Part shown: positions 14,665 to 23,031 of the stretch, in pieces
How positions within the stretch are numbered: the stretch's first letter is position 1
Layout: each line of letters opens with the position of its first letter
Source: Bacteroidia bacterium
Lineage (GTDB): Bacteria; Bacteroidota; Bacteroidia; Bacteroidales; Dysgonomonadaceae
Reading direction: 5' to 3'
NCBI GenBank assembly: GCA_030538215.1
Contig: JAUNUM010000022.1
Coordinates: forward strand, 1-36,001
Length of the DNA: 36,001 bases
Program-made: the position numbers and the translations under genes
Notes under the pieces: model-generated
What the model saw: the letters and a program-made list of their open reading frames with translations, nothing else
What the model was told of the DNA's origin: nothing
Database searches by the model: none

Positions 14665-15303
14665 TTATTCGTCCCGAAGTCGGTTAAACATTACCGCCAA
14701 ATGCGCATAAAGCGATGTATTTTGTAACACAATATGTTCGGGAACTCGAATACGAAAAGGCGTAAAATTCCATATCGCCTGAATTCCGCCGGCAATCATA
14801 AAATCGGCAACTTCCTGTGCAATATCGGGCGGAACGGTGAGAATTCCAATTTGAGCTTTTAGTTTTTCGTTTCTAGCTGCAAACTCATTGGAATGAAAAA
14901 CAGGTATTTCATTAATCTCTCGTCCTATAACAGACGGATTCACATCAAAACCGGCGTGAATTTTTAAACCATATTGCTCCAATCCCGAATCCGAAAGCAG
15001 CGCTGCACCTAAACTCCCTACTCCAAAAAGCACGGCAGTATGCATTCTTTTGAAACCCAAAAAGTCTTCCAGTACACTAATGAGCTGCTCAATATTATAA
15101 CCTACACGAGTTTTGCCGTTTATGTTCACATAAGAGAGATCCTTGGCAATTTGAGTAGCTGATACGTTGATTTTTTTAGCAATTTGTGTTGAAGAAACTT
15201 GCTTATATCCCTGTTTCTTCAATAGCTGTACGTATGAAAGATACCAAGGCAAACGTCGCAAAGCAGGCTCAGGTATTTTTGAATAATGATTATTATCGCT
15301 CAT
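14665..15303 (-). CDS. rex: Redox-sensing transcriptional repressor Rex
   Basis: This 212-residue regulator has an N-terminal winged helix (VSSTQIAKKINVSATQIAKDLSYV, about residues 36-60). It is followed by a Rossmann domain with the NADH-binding loop GVGSLG at 94-99 and the C-terminal domain-swap helix ending AVMFNRLRDE. Rex senses the NADH/NAD+ ratio and represses fermentative and respiratory genes when NADH is low. Its length and motifs are normal. A minus-strand TATCTTTG box at 15334-15327 lies close upstream. A TTGTGA-type Rex operator was not identified by eye in this spacer. Confidence 0.95.
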   Translation of the reverse strand: MSDNNHYSKIPEPALRRLPWYLSYVQLLKKQGYKQVSSTQIAKKINVSATQIAKDLSYVNINGKTRVGYNIEQLISVLEDFLGFKRMHTAVLFGVGSLGAALLSDSGLEQYGLKIHAGFDVNPSVIGREINEIPVFHSNEFAARNEKLKAQIGILTVPPDIAQEVADFMIAGGIQAIWNFTPFRIRVPEHIVLQNTSLYAHLAVMFNRLRDE

Positions 15304-15451
15304 GAATCATATTTTCTTTGGAGCAACAAAGATACTTTATTTTTACTAAAAACTTTTTATACTGATAGATAATTAAAGAAAAAAGTCTGCAATTGAGCAA
15401 AAAACTATATTTTTGTAAAAACAGAGAATTAATCTCTCAACACCGTATAAA

Positions 15452-17020
15452 ATGAATCTTAATAAAACAAATCTAATCGCTCCCATTGCCGGAATTGCTG
15501 CCTTGACTTCGTGTGTAGGCAAAGCACAGCAAGAGACAAAGCCGTTGAATATCGTTTACATCATGACCGACGATCATACGCGTCAAATGATGAGTTGCTA
15601 CGATAATCGTCATATAGAAACACCCAATCTCGACAGAATTGCCGAAAATGGTGTTATTTTTCGCAATGCTTACGTCGCAAATTCCATTTCGGCGCCCAGC
15701 CGCGCGTGTTTGCTGACGGGGAAACACAGTCACAAAAACGGGAAAATAGATAATATAACCTCTTTCGACGGAACGCAGCAAACGGTACAGCAACTGCTTC
15801 GGGAGGCCGGATATCAAACAGCAATGATTGGGAAATGGCACTTGGACAGCAAGCCAACAAATTTTGATCATTGGGTAATTCTTCCCGGACAAGGAAATTA
15901 TTACCAACCCGATTTTATTACTCCCGAAGGACGAAAAAACTTCAAAGGTTATGCTACCAATCTCATTACCGATTTTGGATTGGATTGGCTCGAAAACGGA
16001 CGCGATAAAGAAAAACCTTTCTGCCTATTTCTGCACCATAAAGCAGCACATCGCAACTGGATGCCCAATATTGCACATCTGAAAGATTACGAAGATAAAA
16101 CTTTCGAGCTTCCTGACAACTTTTACGATGATTATTTGGGAAGAAAGGCAGCCTCAATTCAGGAAATGAATATTGCCGACAACCACGATATGGATGTGGT
16201 ACACGACTTGAAAATGTTACGCACGGGAGTTCAAACCCGATTATCGGATGCTTATATTAAGGGTGAATATGCTCGATTGGATTCGGCGCAAAAAGAAGCC
16301 TGGAATGCTCATTATCAGCCGATAATAAATAAATTCTATTCATCCAACTTGCAAGGTAAGGAGTTAGCGGAGTGGAAATATCAACGATATATGCGCGATT
16401 ATGCTAAAACCATTAAATCGATGGACGAAAACGTTGGGCGTGTTCTCAATTATTTGGAAAAGAACAGAATGATGGAAAATACCATTATTATTTACACCTC
16501 AGATCAAGGTTTTTACATGGGTGAACACGGTTGGTTCGATAAACGGTTTATGTACGAAGAATCGTTCAGCACACCATTGGTAATGTGCTTGCCCAGGCAG
16601 TTCAAAAAACGAGGCGATATTCCGCAACTGGTTCAGAATATTGATTTTGCCCCGACGATGCTCGAAATTGCAGGAGCAAAAATTCCATCCGATATTCAAG
16701 GTGTTTCGTTGTTGCCGTTGCTCAAAAACGAAAAAGCTCCTACCAATTGGAGAAAATCGTTATATTACCACTATTACGAATATCCGGGCGAACATGCTGT
16801 GAGACGCCATTACGGAGTAAAAACAGAACGATACAAATTCATTCACTTTTATGATGATATTGATGAGTGGGAACTTTTTGATTTGCAAACAGACCCGATG
16901 GAAATGAATAACCTATACGGGAAAATCGGTTACGAAGAAATTACCAACGAGCTTCGTGCTGAGCTTAAACAATTACAAGAGCAATACGATGATCCCATCA
17001 GGAAGAAATTTCCGTTGTAA
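15452..17020 (+). CDS. Sulfatase (S1 family, Ser-type), lipoprotein
   Basis: This 522-residue sulfatase has a lipoprotein signal (AALTSC, lipidated Cys21), so it is membrane anchored on the periplasmic or outer face. Metal-binding D40 and D41 occur in IMTDDHTRQ. The active-site motif SAPSR (S80-R84, followed by LLTGKHSH) carries Ser, which must be oxidised to formylglycine by an anaerobic radical-SAM maturase. TSDQGFYMGEHGWFDKR is the late metal-binding segment. Similarity suggests N-acetylglucosamine-6-sulfatase or mucin-type sulfatases, but substrate is inference. No SusC/SusD pair, glycosidase or maturase is nearby. A TATTTTTG box at 15408-15415 is the likely promoter -7 element. The next gene follows after 20 bp. 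Confidence 0.9.
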   Translation: MNLNKTNLIAPIAGIAALTSCVGKAQQETKPLNIVYIMTDDHTRQMMSCYDNRHIETPNLDRIAENGVIFRNAYVANSISAPSRACLLTGKHSHKNGKIDNITSFDGTQQTVQQLLREAGYQTAMIGKWHLDSKPTNFDHWVILPGQGNYYQPDFITPEGRKNFKGYATNLITDFGLDWLENGRDKEKPFCLFLHHKAAHRNWMPNIAHLKDYEDKTFELPDNFYDDYLGRKAASIQEMNIADNHDMDVVHDLKMLRTGVQTRLSDAYIKGEYARLDSAQKEAWNAHYQPIINKFYSSNLQGKELAEWKYQRYMRDYAKTIKSMDENVGRVLNYLEKNRMMENTIIIYTSDQGFYMGEHGWFDKRFMYEESFSTPLVMCLPRQFKKRGDIPQLVQNIDFAPTMLEIAGAKIPSDIQGVSLLPLLKNEKAPTNWRKSLYYHYYEYPGEHAVRRHYGVKTERYKFIHFYDDIDEWELFDLQTDPMEMNNLYGKIGYEEITNELRAELKQLQEQYDDPIRKKFPL

Positions 17021-17040
17021 ACCCTACTTATTTTTATTAA

Positions 17041-17631
17041 ATGATGACTTTACTTACCGAGATTCATCCTCTCCAACCCTTTCTGCCCATAAATGCCAAA
17101 GTGTTGATGCTGGGTAGTTTTCCACCGCCAAATGCGAAATGGAAAATGGATTTCTATTACCCCAATTTTCAAAACGATATGTGGCGAATTTTCGGGTTGG
17201 TATTTTTTGATGAAAAGGACTATTTTCTTACAGAAAAAAAAAGCTCTTTCGATAAGGAAAAAATTATTGAGTTCTTATCGGCAAAAGGTATTGCCGTTGG
17301 TGATACAGCGCACGAAGTGCATCGATTAAAAGGCAATGCATCGGACAACTTCTTGCAAATAGTTACTCCGCTCAACCTCGAAAGTGCTTTATCGAAAATC
17401 CCTGATTGTAGCGCCATAATTACAACAGGCGAAAAAGCGACCGAAACTCTTCGATCGCTTTTTCCTGAAACGCCTCCCGTTCCAAAAATCGGGAGTTATG
17501 CCGTTGTTGACTTTCTCAATAAAAAATACAAGTTCTACAGAATGCCATCCTCATCAAGAGCATACCCAAAACCACTGACTGAAAAAGCCGAAATATACAG
17601 GCAGTTTTTTGTGGAGATAGATTTGTTATAG
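17041..17631 (+). CDS. Uracil-DNA glycosylase family protein
   Basis: This 196-residue protein has the LGSFPPP motif (about residues 24-30), which corresponds to the water-activating loop of the UDG superfamily, and the second loop MPSSSRAYPKPLTEK near the C-terminus. The fold suggests a mismatch-specific uracil/thymine glycosylase-like enzyme acting in base excision repair. Family 1 UDG motifs (GQDPYH) are absent. Substrate range cannot be read from sequence. Two ATG codons stand at the start (17041 and 17044). It lies 20 bp after the sulfatase gene and may be read on the same transcript, although the functions appear unrelated. Confidence 0.75.
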   Translation: MMTLLTEIHPLQPFLPINAKVLMLGSFPPPNAKWKMDFYYPNFQNDMWRIFGLVFFDEKDYFLTEKKSSFDKEKIIEFLSAKGIAVGDTAHEVHRLKGNASDNFLQIVTPLNLESALSKIPDCSAIITTGEKATETLRSLFPETPPVPKIGSYAVVDFLNKKYKFYRMPSSSRAYPKPLTEKAEIYRQFFVEIDLL

Positions 17632-17666
17632 TAATGTGTAAGAAAACAGTTGGTTTAAAACACACA

Positions 17667-17821
17667 TTTCTAACCCTTCCCCCGTCTATTGACGGGTACT
17701 TCCCTTGCAGCACAAGGGAAGAACTACTGAGTTTGAATATTTTTGAGTAAAGTAAATAATGCAGTATGCGTAACTGTCCCCTTTTGATAAAGGGGACGAG
17801 CGAAGCGGGTGGGGTTAGAAA
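17667..17821. repeat. MITE-like spacer block with CTAACCC ends
   Basis: TTTCTAACCC at 17667-17676 is repeated inverted as GGGGTTAGAAA at 17811-17821, bounding about 155 bp. Inside are hairpins CCCGTC/GACGGG (17681-17696), CTTCCCTTG/CAAGGGAAG (17700-17722) and GTCCCCTTTT/AAAGGGGAC (17777-17798). It lies between the convergent UDG-like and ABM genes and may also help end transcription. No coding sequence is evident. Confidence 0.5.
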
Positions 17822-17832
17822 AAAACACAACT

Positions 17833-18243
17833 CTAAATTTCAGCATCGCTCATTTCGCCTTCAAAGTTCAACGGAAAAACCTTGGTTATTTTCTGTTGTT
17901 TCACAAGTGGCAAGAGCTTTTTCACAACAATTGCGTTGTAATAAGCTGCTTTAGTGTGGGTTTTAAATGCCTTTTCGCTTTCGTAACTCTCGTAAATAAA
18001 AACTTTAGTAGGATCTTCTTCACTTAGTAAAACATCATAAACAAGGCAACCCTCTTCGTTTTCAAGCGTTTTCGATTGAATTTCAGACAAGAGTTCAATA
18101 GCCTCATCCACCTTAGCTTCATCTAAGATAAATTCAACCAAAATTACATACGGCTCACTCGTTTTTTGTGCTTTTAAAACGTGAGTATTGGCAGAAAAAA
18201 ATATAAAGAAAAGAGCACAGAAAAGAAAAAATTGTTTTTTCAT
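17833..18243 (-). CDS. Exported antibiotic biosynthesis monooxygenase (ABM) domain protein
   Basis: The 136-residue product has a signal peptide (MKKQFFLFCALFFIFFSANT, probable cut near VLKAQ) and one ABM ferredoxin-like domain. That domain runs from EPYVILVEFILDEAKVDEAIELL through LVYDVLLSEEDPTKVFIYESYES and KAFKTHTKAAYY. Such dimeric domains include cofactor-free quinol monooxygenases such as YgiN. An exported member could act on extracytoplasmic quinols, but this is a guess. It lies 26 bp after the DUF3108 gene and is the last of a three-gene minus-strand unit. Confidence 0.75.
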   Translation of the reverse strand: MKKQFFLFCALFFIFFSANTHVLKAQKTSEPYVILVEFILDEAKVDEAIELLSEIQSKTLENEEGCLVYDVLLSEEDPTKVFIYESYESEKAFKTHTKAAYYNAIVVKKLLPLVKQQKITKVFPLNFEGEMSDAEI

Positions 18244-18269
18244 ACGTTAAAAAATTATTGAGAGATTAT

Positions 18270-19070
18270 TTAATTTCGTAGTCCGGTAACATTCTTCAGC
18301 ACGGCACGTATTGCTCCAATCTTTAAATGTGTCTTGATAACTACGGGAATTCGGTTTAGGTCATCGGTCAGCAAAGCGCTAATAGCCTCTTTCTTGTCGT
18401 TGAACGCTTTATCATAAATGGTGAGAGAAATTTCAATCGTGTTGTAAGTCTTCCCGTTATTGGCTCTAATTTTTGATTTTCCGTTGTAGTAAATACCCAT
18501 GTTCACGCTCTCTTTCCCCGAAAGAAATTGAATCTGTTTTTGATCTCCGGGCTGCATATCCGAATAATCAAGATTTCTTATCAATGCCAACACCGACAGG
18601 TAATCATACGCACAATCGTTGACGGTAATGGTCTCTTCAAAACTCTTTTCTCCGTTAAAAATACGACTTGTTCTTACTTTAATACCATCATCAATATAGC
18701 TGAAAGCTTGAACCTCTTTGGAGTAATCCTTTCCCTCAAATGCGTTTTTAGTGAAAAGCAGCGGGCGCAAATCCATATCGATATACGACACAAGCGTATC
18801 ATTAACCGTGTAAACACTTCCTGCCAATCCGGTAGTATTGAGCAACATTCGAAGATTATATGCGCTGTTACCTTTATAGTTTACCATATCGGTTTTCAAA
18901 GATCCCACACCTGCTTTAGCCTTTATTATTCCATAATTGAAATATAAGTCATAAGTAATATTTTCGCCATCTCTAAAAGAGTTGTTCATAACCTTGCATT
19001 GGGCATTTGCGCCTTGAAACAAGGATATGGCAAGAATCAATAAAAGAAATAGTTTAATAGTTTTGTTCAT
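18270..19070 (-). CDS. DUF3108 domain protein, exported
   Basis: This 266-residue protein has a signal peptide (hydrophobic residues 6-20, cut near GANAQ). It is followed by the DUF3108 pattern: GENITYDLYFNYGIIKAKAGVGSL, a YDYLSVLALIRNLD segment, and a C-terminal GAIRAVLKNVTG. The family is predicted to form beta-rich periplasmic proteins of unknown function, and no catalytic motif is visible. It is placed 23 bp after the Ig-like lipoprotein gene and 26 bp before the ABM gene, which suggests a shared envelope role. Confidence 0.8.
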   Translation of the reverse strand: MNKTIKLFLLLILAISLFQGANAQCKVMNNSFRDGENITYDLYFNYGIIKAKAGVGSLKTDMVNYKGNSAYNLRMLLNTTGLAGSVYTVNDTLVSYIDMDLRPLLFTKNAFEGKDYSKEVQAFSYIDDGIKVRTSRIFNGEKSFEETITVNDCAYDYLSVLALIRNLDYSDMQPGDQKQIQFLSGKESVNMGIYYNGKSKIRANNGKTYNTIEISLTIYDKAFNDKKEAISALLTDDLNRIPVVIKTHLKIGAIRAVLKNVTGLRN

Positions 19071-19093
19071 CTTGTTCGTTTTGGTTAGTTTGG

Positions 19094-21064
19094 TTATCGC
19101 GTGGGATTACTCTGTCTCTGCATCGAAGATCCCGCCCCTCCCATACCTCCTATTCCACCGGAGAAAGGAGAACTTCCGGGCTGATTTTGCTGCTGTTGAC
19201 GCTGACGTTCTTCGTTCAAGTTACGACGTTTTTTCTCTTCGGGTTTATTTTTGGTGATGTCGAGCGGTTTTTGTTTATCCAACGATACTTCCGTCACGTT
19301 CCACGACTCTTCGTGATCGGTATAAGCCCTAATTTCGTATGCCCGCGGATAATAATAAACCATTTCGGGCTGCCTTTTCTTTTCATAATCGCCTGTTGTC
19401 CATTCACCGTCTTCGTTGTCATCTATAAAAAGTCGGGCATAAATAATTCCCGGATTTATATCGAAAATCAGCGCTTCGTTGTTTTTGACACGTACTTTTC
19501 GAAAAGGTTTATCCGATTTGTCAAGTAGCTCAACATACGCCGTTTTACCCGTGGGCAATCCCGACAACTGAAACATAATATTTCCGTATTGATCGAGTGC
19601 TTTCACACTAAATGCTTGCTCTATTTTATTGTTCCACAATCCATAAATACAGTGAACGGTTGCTGAATCAATAGCCAATTTATATTTCCCGCCCGGTTCC
19701 CATTTATGGCGCAGCACATATTTTCGGGGATTAAGTGTGTCGTTTGTCATCGTGAAATTCACAGGCGAGAAAACAGAGTCAACTTCGCGTGTAAGGCGAA
19801 CTTTAGATGAATTGAAGTCGATAACCGGATGCTCAAACTCCAGTTGAATGGGCGAATAGATTTCGTGCGTGGGTTTAACATTGTGATTAACAGCCAACAG
19901 ACGAATTTCTTCTTTTTCCCCTTCTTCTTTTTTCTCCTTGCGAGTTTGTCGCGGTTCACGGAAGTTGAAACTCAGCGTGTCCGATTGCATAAGGTCTTGA
20001 TTCAGTGTATCCGTTTTCAGATAATTCATTTTCATGATAAGGGTATCCTGTATCGAAATCAACGAGTCGGATATCCACAGCGAAATGGTATCGTTTTCTT
20101 TGCTTTTTTCCATCACAAACCAGTTTTCATTATCCGATGTCGGTTTCAGTAATTCGAAGGTTGGCTCCTCTGTTGGTGCGGCAAAAAGAATATTGAGTCT
20201 TTTCCGATCAGGACGTTCATGTTTTTGGAAATACTTTCGTTGAAAACCGGATGAAAAAGAACGCAACAAAACATTATCGGGAAGAAAACGTGTGTAATTA
20301 ACTGTTTTAATCGTATCAATAGTTACACTATCTTTAAAAACAGTATCTTGTCGCACAGCGGGTATTGATGAGGGAATAACAATAGAATCTAAAAAAGCAA
20401 TGGCTTCTTGTGGAGTATCGTATTTATAATTGCGGTTCTTGTCGTCAAGAGCAAAAATCTTGTATTTCCCTGGTGCTAATCCCTTTACCGTAAATCTTCC
20501 GCGTGAATCGGTTCTCGAAATTCTCTCGAAAGCTGTTTTAACAAAAGCCGTATCATCCATATTGGAGTGCATGCCCACGTAAATGCCTTGCGCGGGCTCC
20601 AGATTACTTGCCGTCAACACTTTACCGGAAACGGCAAGCGTATCGAGTTGATCTCCGGTGGAGAAAGAAATGGAAAAGTTTTCGAGCGGATTTCCCTCGT
20701 TGTTATCTACAATAGCATCGGTAAAATCAATAGTGTATGTAGTATTGGGCAGTAAATTATCTTCAAGCTCTACAATAGCTTTTTTTCCTACTGTTCTTAT
20801 TACCGGCATAGCTAACTGCGGCGGCGTGATTATCACTTTTTCGGTAGGTTTCTCAATTTTTATATTTTCGTCAAATTCTATTTCAATAATTTTCCGGTTT
20901 ACGTTCAATGCGCTACCCGTAGGAGTTGAACGAATTAAACGTGGCGGAGTTTCGTCATATCGCCCACCGGTGGGCGCAGCCATATTGGCGCACGAGTGCA
21001 CGATGCTGAGCATTAGAATGATCAGAAATAAAACTGAGAAAAAAGATAGAAGTTTATTTAACAT
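19094..21064 (-). CDS. Ig-like domain lipoprotein
   Basis: This 656-residue protein has a lipobox (SIVHSC, Cys25). A bacterial Ig-like (Big_5/SbsA-like) domain at about 38-145 follows (DETPPRLIRSTPTG, IIEIEFDENI, NTTYTIDFTDAI). Next come a carboxypeptidase regulatory-like repeat at about 170-215 (RGRFTVKGLAPGKYKIFALDD) and further beta-rich modules. The last 35 residues are Gln/Gly/Ser rich. It is probably an outer-membrane or surface lipoprotein of structural or adhesive type. It is the first gene of a unit with DUF3108 and ABM genes. A minus-strand TAACTTTG box at 21110-21103 is a likely promoter -7 element. Confidence 0.82.
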   Translation of the reverse strand: MLNKLLSFFSVLFLIILMLSIVHSCANMAAPTGGRYDETPPRLIRSTPTGSALNVNRKIIEIEFDENIKIEKPTEKVIITPPQLAMPVIRTVGKKAIVELEDNLLPNTTYTIDFTDAIVDNNEGNPLENFSISFSTGDQLDTLAVSGKVLTASNLEPAQGIYVGMHSNMDDTAFVKTAFERISRTDSRGRFTVKGLAPGKYKIFALDDKNRNYKYDTPQEAIAFLDSIVIPSSIPAVRQDTVFKDSVTIDTIKTVNYTRFLPDNVLLRSFSSGFQRKYFQKHERPDRKRLNILFAAPTEEPTFELLKPTSDNENWFVMEKSKENDTISLWISDSLISIQDTLIMKMNYLKTDTLNQDLMQSDTLSFNFREPRQTRKEKKEEGEKEEIRLLAVNHNVKPTHEIYSPIQLEFEHPVIDFNSSKVRLTREVDSVFSPVNFTMTNDTLNPRKYVLRHKWEPGGKYKLAIDSATVHCIYGLWNNKIEQAFSVKALDQYGNIMFQLSGLPTGKTAYVELLDKSDKPFRKVRVKNNEALIFDINPGIIYARLFIDDNEDGEWTTGDYEKKRQPEMVYYYPRAYEIRAYTDHEESWNVTEVSLDKQKPLDITKNKPEEKKRRNLNEERQRQQQQNQPGSSPFSGGIGGMGGAGSSMQRQSNPTR

Positions 21065-21480
21065 TAATCGATTTTGCGATGAAAAATTATTTATTTGAGA
21101 GACAAAGTTACAATGTTTTAAATAGTTTCATTAAAATGATTTCGGAAAAATAGTGAAAATGTAGTTTTTTGGCTGTGCCGGTTTATAATCGCAACTTAAA
21201 ACAATAATAACTTTGTAAAAGTTTGAAACCATGGTTCTGAACTTTGACAAAGGTGTGTGTGGATTAAGTCTAACTACGATGATTAAAACTACCGTCCCTA
21301 ATAATTAAACCCAAAAGCCCAAAGAGGGAAGGTTTTTTCGTATCCAAATTCAATATCGTCTTTCACACGATAAAAGCATTTGGATGTTCTATTTTGGATG
21401 GCAGCTATCTTTAGTTTTGTAGAGTTTCATCTAATAAATAAGCGGGAAGCGATGTTGCGTGTGACATATTTAAATATTCT
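21065..21480. other. Intergenic region without a convincing gene
   Basis: These 416 bp between DUF2851 and the Ig-like lipoprotein gene carry the lipoprotein promoter element (21103-21110, minus strand) and a degenerate CTTTGTCAAAG repeat. Base composition is A/T rich. No open frame with recognisable content and no tRNA was found. Confidence 0.6.
21210..21253. repeat. CTTTGTCAAAG palindromic repeat, copy 2 (degenerate)
   Basis: CTTTGTAAAAGTT and AACTTTGACAAAG are inverted arms with one mismatch, around a loop holding the near-palindrome GAAACCATGGTTC. It is related to copies at 5931 and 35929. Confidence 0.55.
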
Positions 21481-22773
21481 CTAAACGATGCGCACATCGT
21501 CTCTACTTAAAATTCTATACCCTATTTTACAGTATAAGCATTTTCGTTTATCGCAATACTCTTTTCGGAGTTGGATCAGCGCTTGCGAATCGAATGCGTT
21601 GGCAGGAGAAATTCCAGCAGATTTGAATTCGGTAATGATAGCGTTTCGCTCCGGCTTCACCGATTCTAAAATCTGCAATGCTCTGTCGCAATATTTTTCC
21701 TGATCGGTTTTTCTGCCGTAGGCAAAAAGGATGGGGGCAACGGTGTTGATAAGAATAATATTGAGTGAAGAGTCGCCGAGGTATTTATCGGTTTTTTTCG
21801 ATTCTTTTCCAAAAGAGTAGTGCGTTTGCCAATAGCCGGATGTTTCGGCCTGAAAATAAAGCCGCAGTTGCTTGTAGTCTTCTTTCTCCACAATTGACGA
21901 AAATAGTCGTCCCGACTGTTGCAGCAGAGCTGCCAGTTGTGCAATACGCACTTGAGGAAAAGCATTTGGGCGAACTCGTAATTTCTTGAACAAAAATCCA
22001 TCGATGGGTTTTAGCTGATATTTTTGCCTTAGAAAATCGTATTCTTTTTTCAGTTGCAAGTAGTAATCATCCAAAACTAAATCGTTTTGCAACATTCCGG
22101 CTTGCCCAAACAGCAACGCTTCCACCTGAAAAAGGCTGTCGCTGTGTCGCTGAATATAATTGAACGGAAGGCTTAAGGCCAATCTTTCAAATTCATTGGA
22201 GTTTAATCCAAATCCATAGTTTCGGGCAAGCAACACGTAAAACGATTGATCCCAGGAGTTGTTAAATCGCTTTAAATGTGTGAAAATATCGTTGGTTTTT
22301 CGTTCCAGCCGCTCAATGGAAAGCACATTTAACCAAGAGGTTATAGTTTCCTTTTCAATTTGGGGCAAATAATTTTTGCAAGGAATATTGGAGATGCTAC
22401 TCAACAAATATTCAGCGTTTTTTCTTACGTTATCGGGAACAAATAATTTCAGTTGCGGAACCGACAATCCTTTTTCGTTCTTTATTTCTCCTTTCACATT
22501 CTCTACCACATGCAATATCACCGCGTTGTAGTTTTTGTCGGTATGATGTTTGTGTTTGTTCCAGTCATCAGACGATTGATGGATTTCCACGTTTCCTGCC
22601 CACACTTTATCATCAAGCCTGATTTTTGCATTAAAGAAATCGGCTCCGGCATCGGTGTTATGTATTCCAGGATCAATTATCTCTACTTTTCGTCCGTCCG
22701 TAACTTGGAGCTCCGTTTGATCAAAGAGCCGGTATTTCCAAACATAATGAAGTAAATATTCGCTGTGTTTCAT
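21481..22773 (-). CDS. DUF2851 family protein
   Basis: This 430-residue protein begins MKHSEYLLHYVWKYRLFD and carries the DUF2851 signature GADFFNAKI (D45), GNVEIH (E63, H65), DDWNKHKHHTDKNYNAVILHVV. The D...E-x-H spacing resembles a metal-dependent nuclease core of the PD-(D/E)XK kind. This is inference and function is unknown. Near the C-terminus C407, C412 and C415 form Cx4CxxC, a possible metal site. The last residues (DDVRIV) are translated from a GTAGAGAC-family repeat at 21483-21506. No signal peptide or membrane helix is seen. It is read toward the Ig-like lipoprotein unit but is separated from it by 416 bp. Confidence 0.8.
   Translation of the reverse strand: MKHSEYLLHYVWKYRLFDQTELQVTDGRKVEIIDPGIHNTDAGADFFNAKIRLDDKVWAGNVEIHQSSDDWNKHKHHTDKNYNAVILHVVENVKGEIKNEKGLSVPQLKLFVPDNVRKNAEYLLSSISNIPCKNYLPQIEKETITSWLNVLSIERLERKTNDIFTHLKRFNNSWDQSFYVLLARNYGFGLNSNEFERLALSLPFNYIQRHSDSLFQVEALLFGQAGMLQNDLVLDDYYLQLKKEYDFLRQKYQLKPIDGFLFKKLRVRPNAFPQVRIAQLAALLQQSGRLFSSIVEKEDYKQLRLYFQAETSGYWQTHYSFGKESKKTDKYLGDSSLNIILINTVAPILFAYGRKTDQEKYCDRALQILESVKPERNAIITEFKSAGISPANAFDSQALIQLRKEYCDKRKCLYCKIGYRILSRDDVRIV
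21483..21506. repeat. GTAGAGAC-family repeat at the 3' end of the DUF2851 gene
   Basis: ACGATG and CATCGT arms are followed by CTCTAC. On the minus strand it reads GTAGAGACGATGTGCGCATCGT and runs into the TAG stop of the gene at 21481. Confidence 0.5.
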
Positions 22774-22968
22774 ATATTTAGGGATGTTTGAAATTCAAAT
22801 ATACAACTATAATTTGGATTTTGTAAAAAAAACAGGGTTTTGATCGTTTTATAATACAACAACTGCACATCCACTACCATTTAGAGTGACAGTATTTTAT
22901 GTAAGTGTCGCCACTTCGGACAATACAGGTAATTAAATGGGTATTTATTAATAAAATATGCGGAAAAA

Positions 22969-22999
22969 TTGCATTTTCTCTAAAAAAAGTTTATTTTTG
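22969..22999 (+). promoter_or_regulatory. Promoter of the cysteine synthase gene
   Basis: TTG at 22969-22971, a 20-bp spacer and TATTTTTG at 22992-22999 match the Bacteroidota consensus exactly, 32 bp before the ATG. Confidence 0.7.
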
Positions 23000-23031
23000 T
23001 AGCAAATACCTTTTAAAAAAAACTATCTTTT

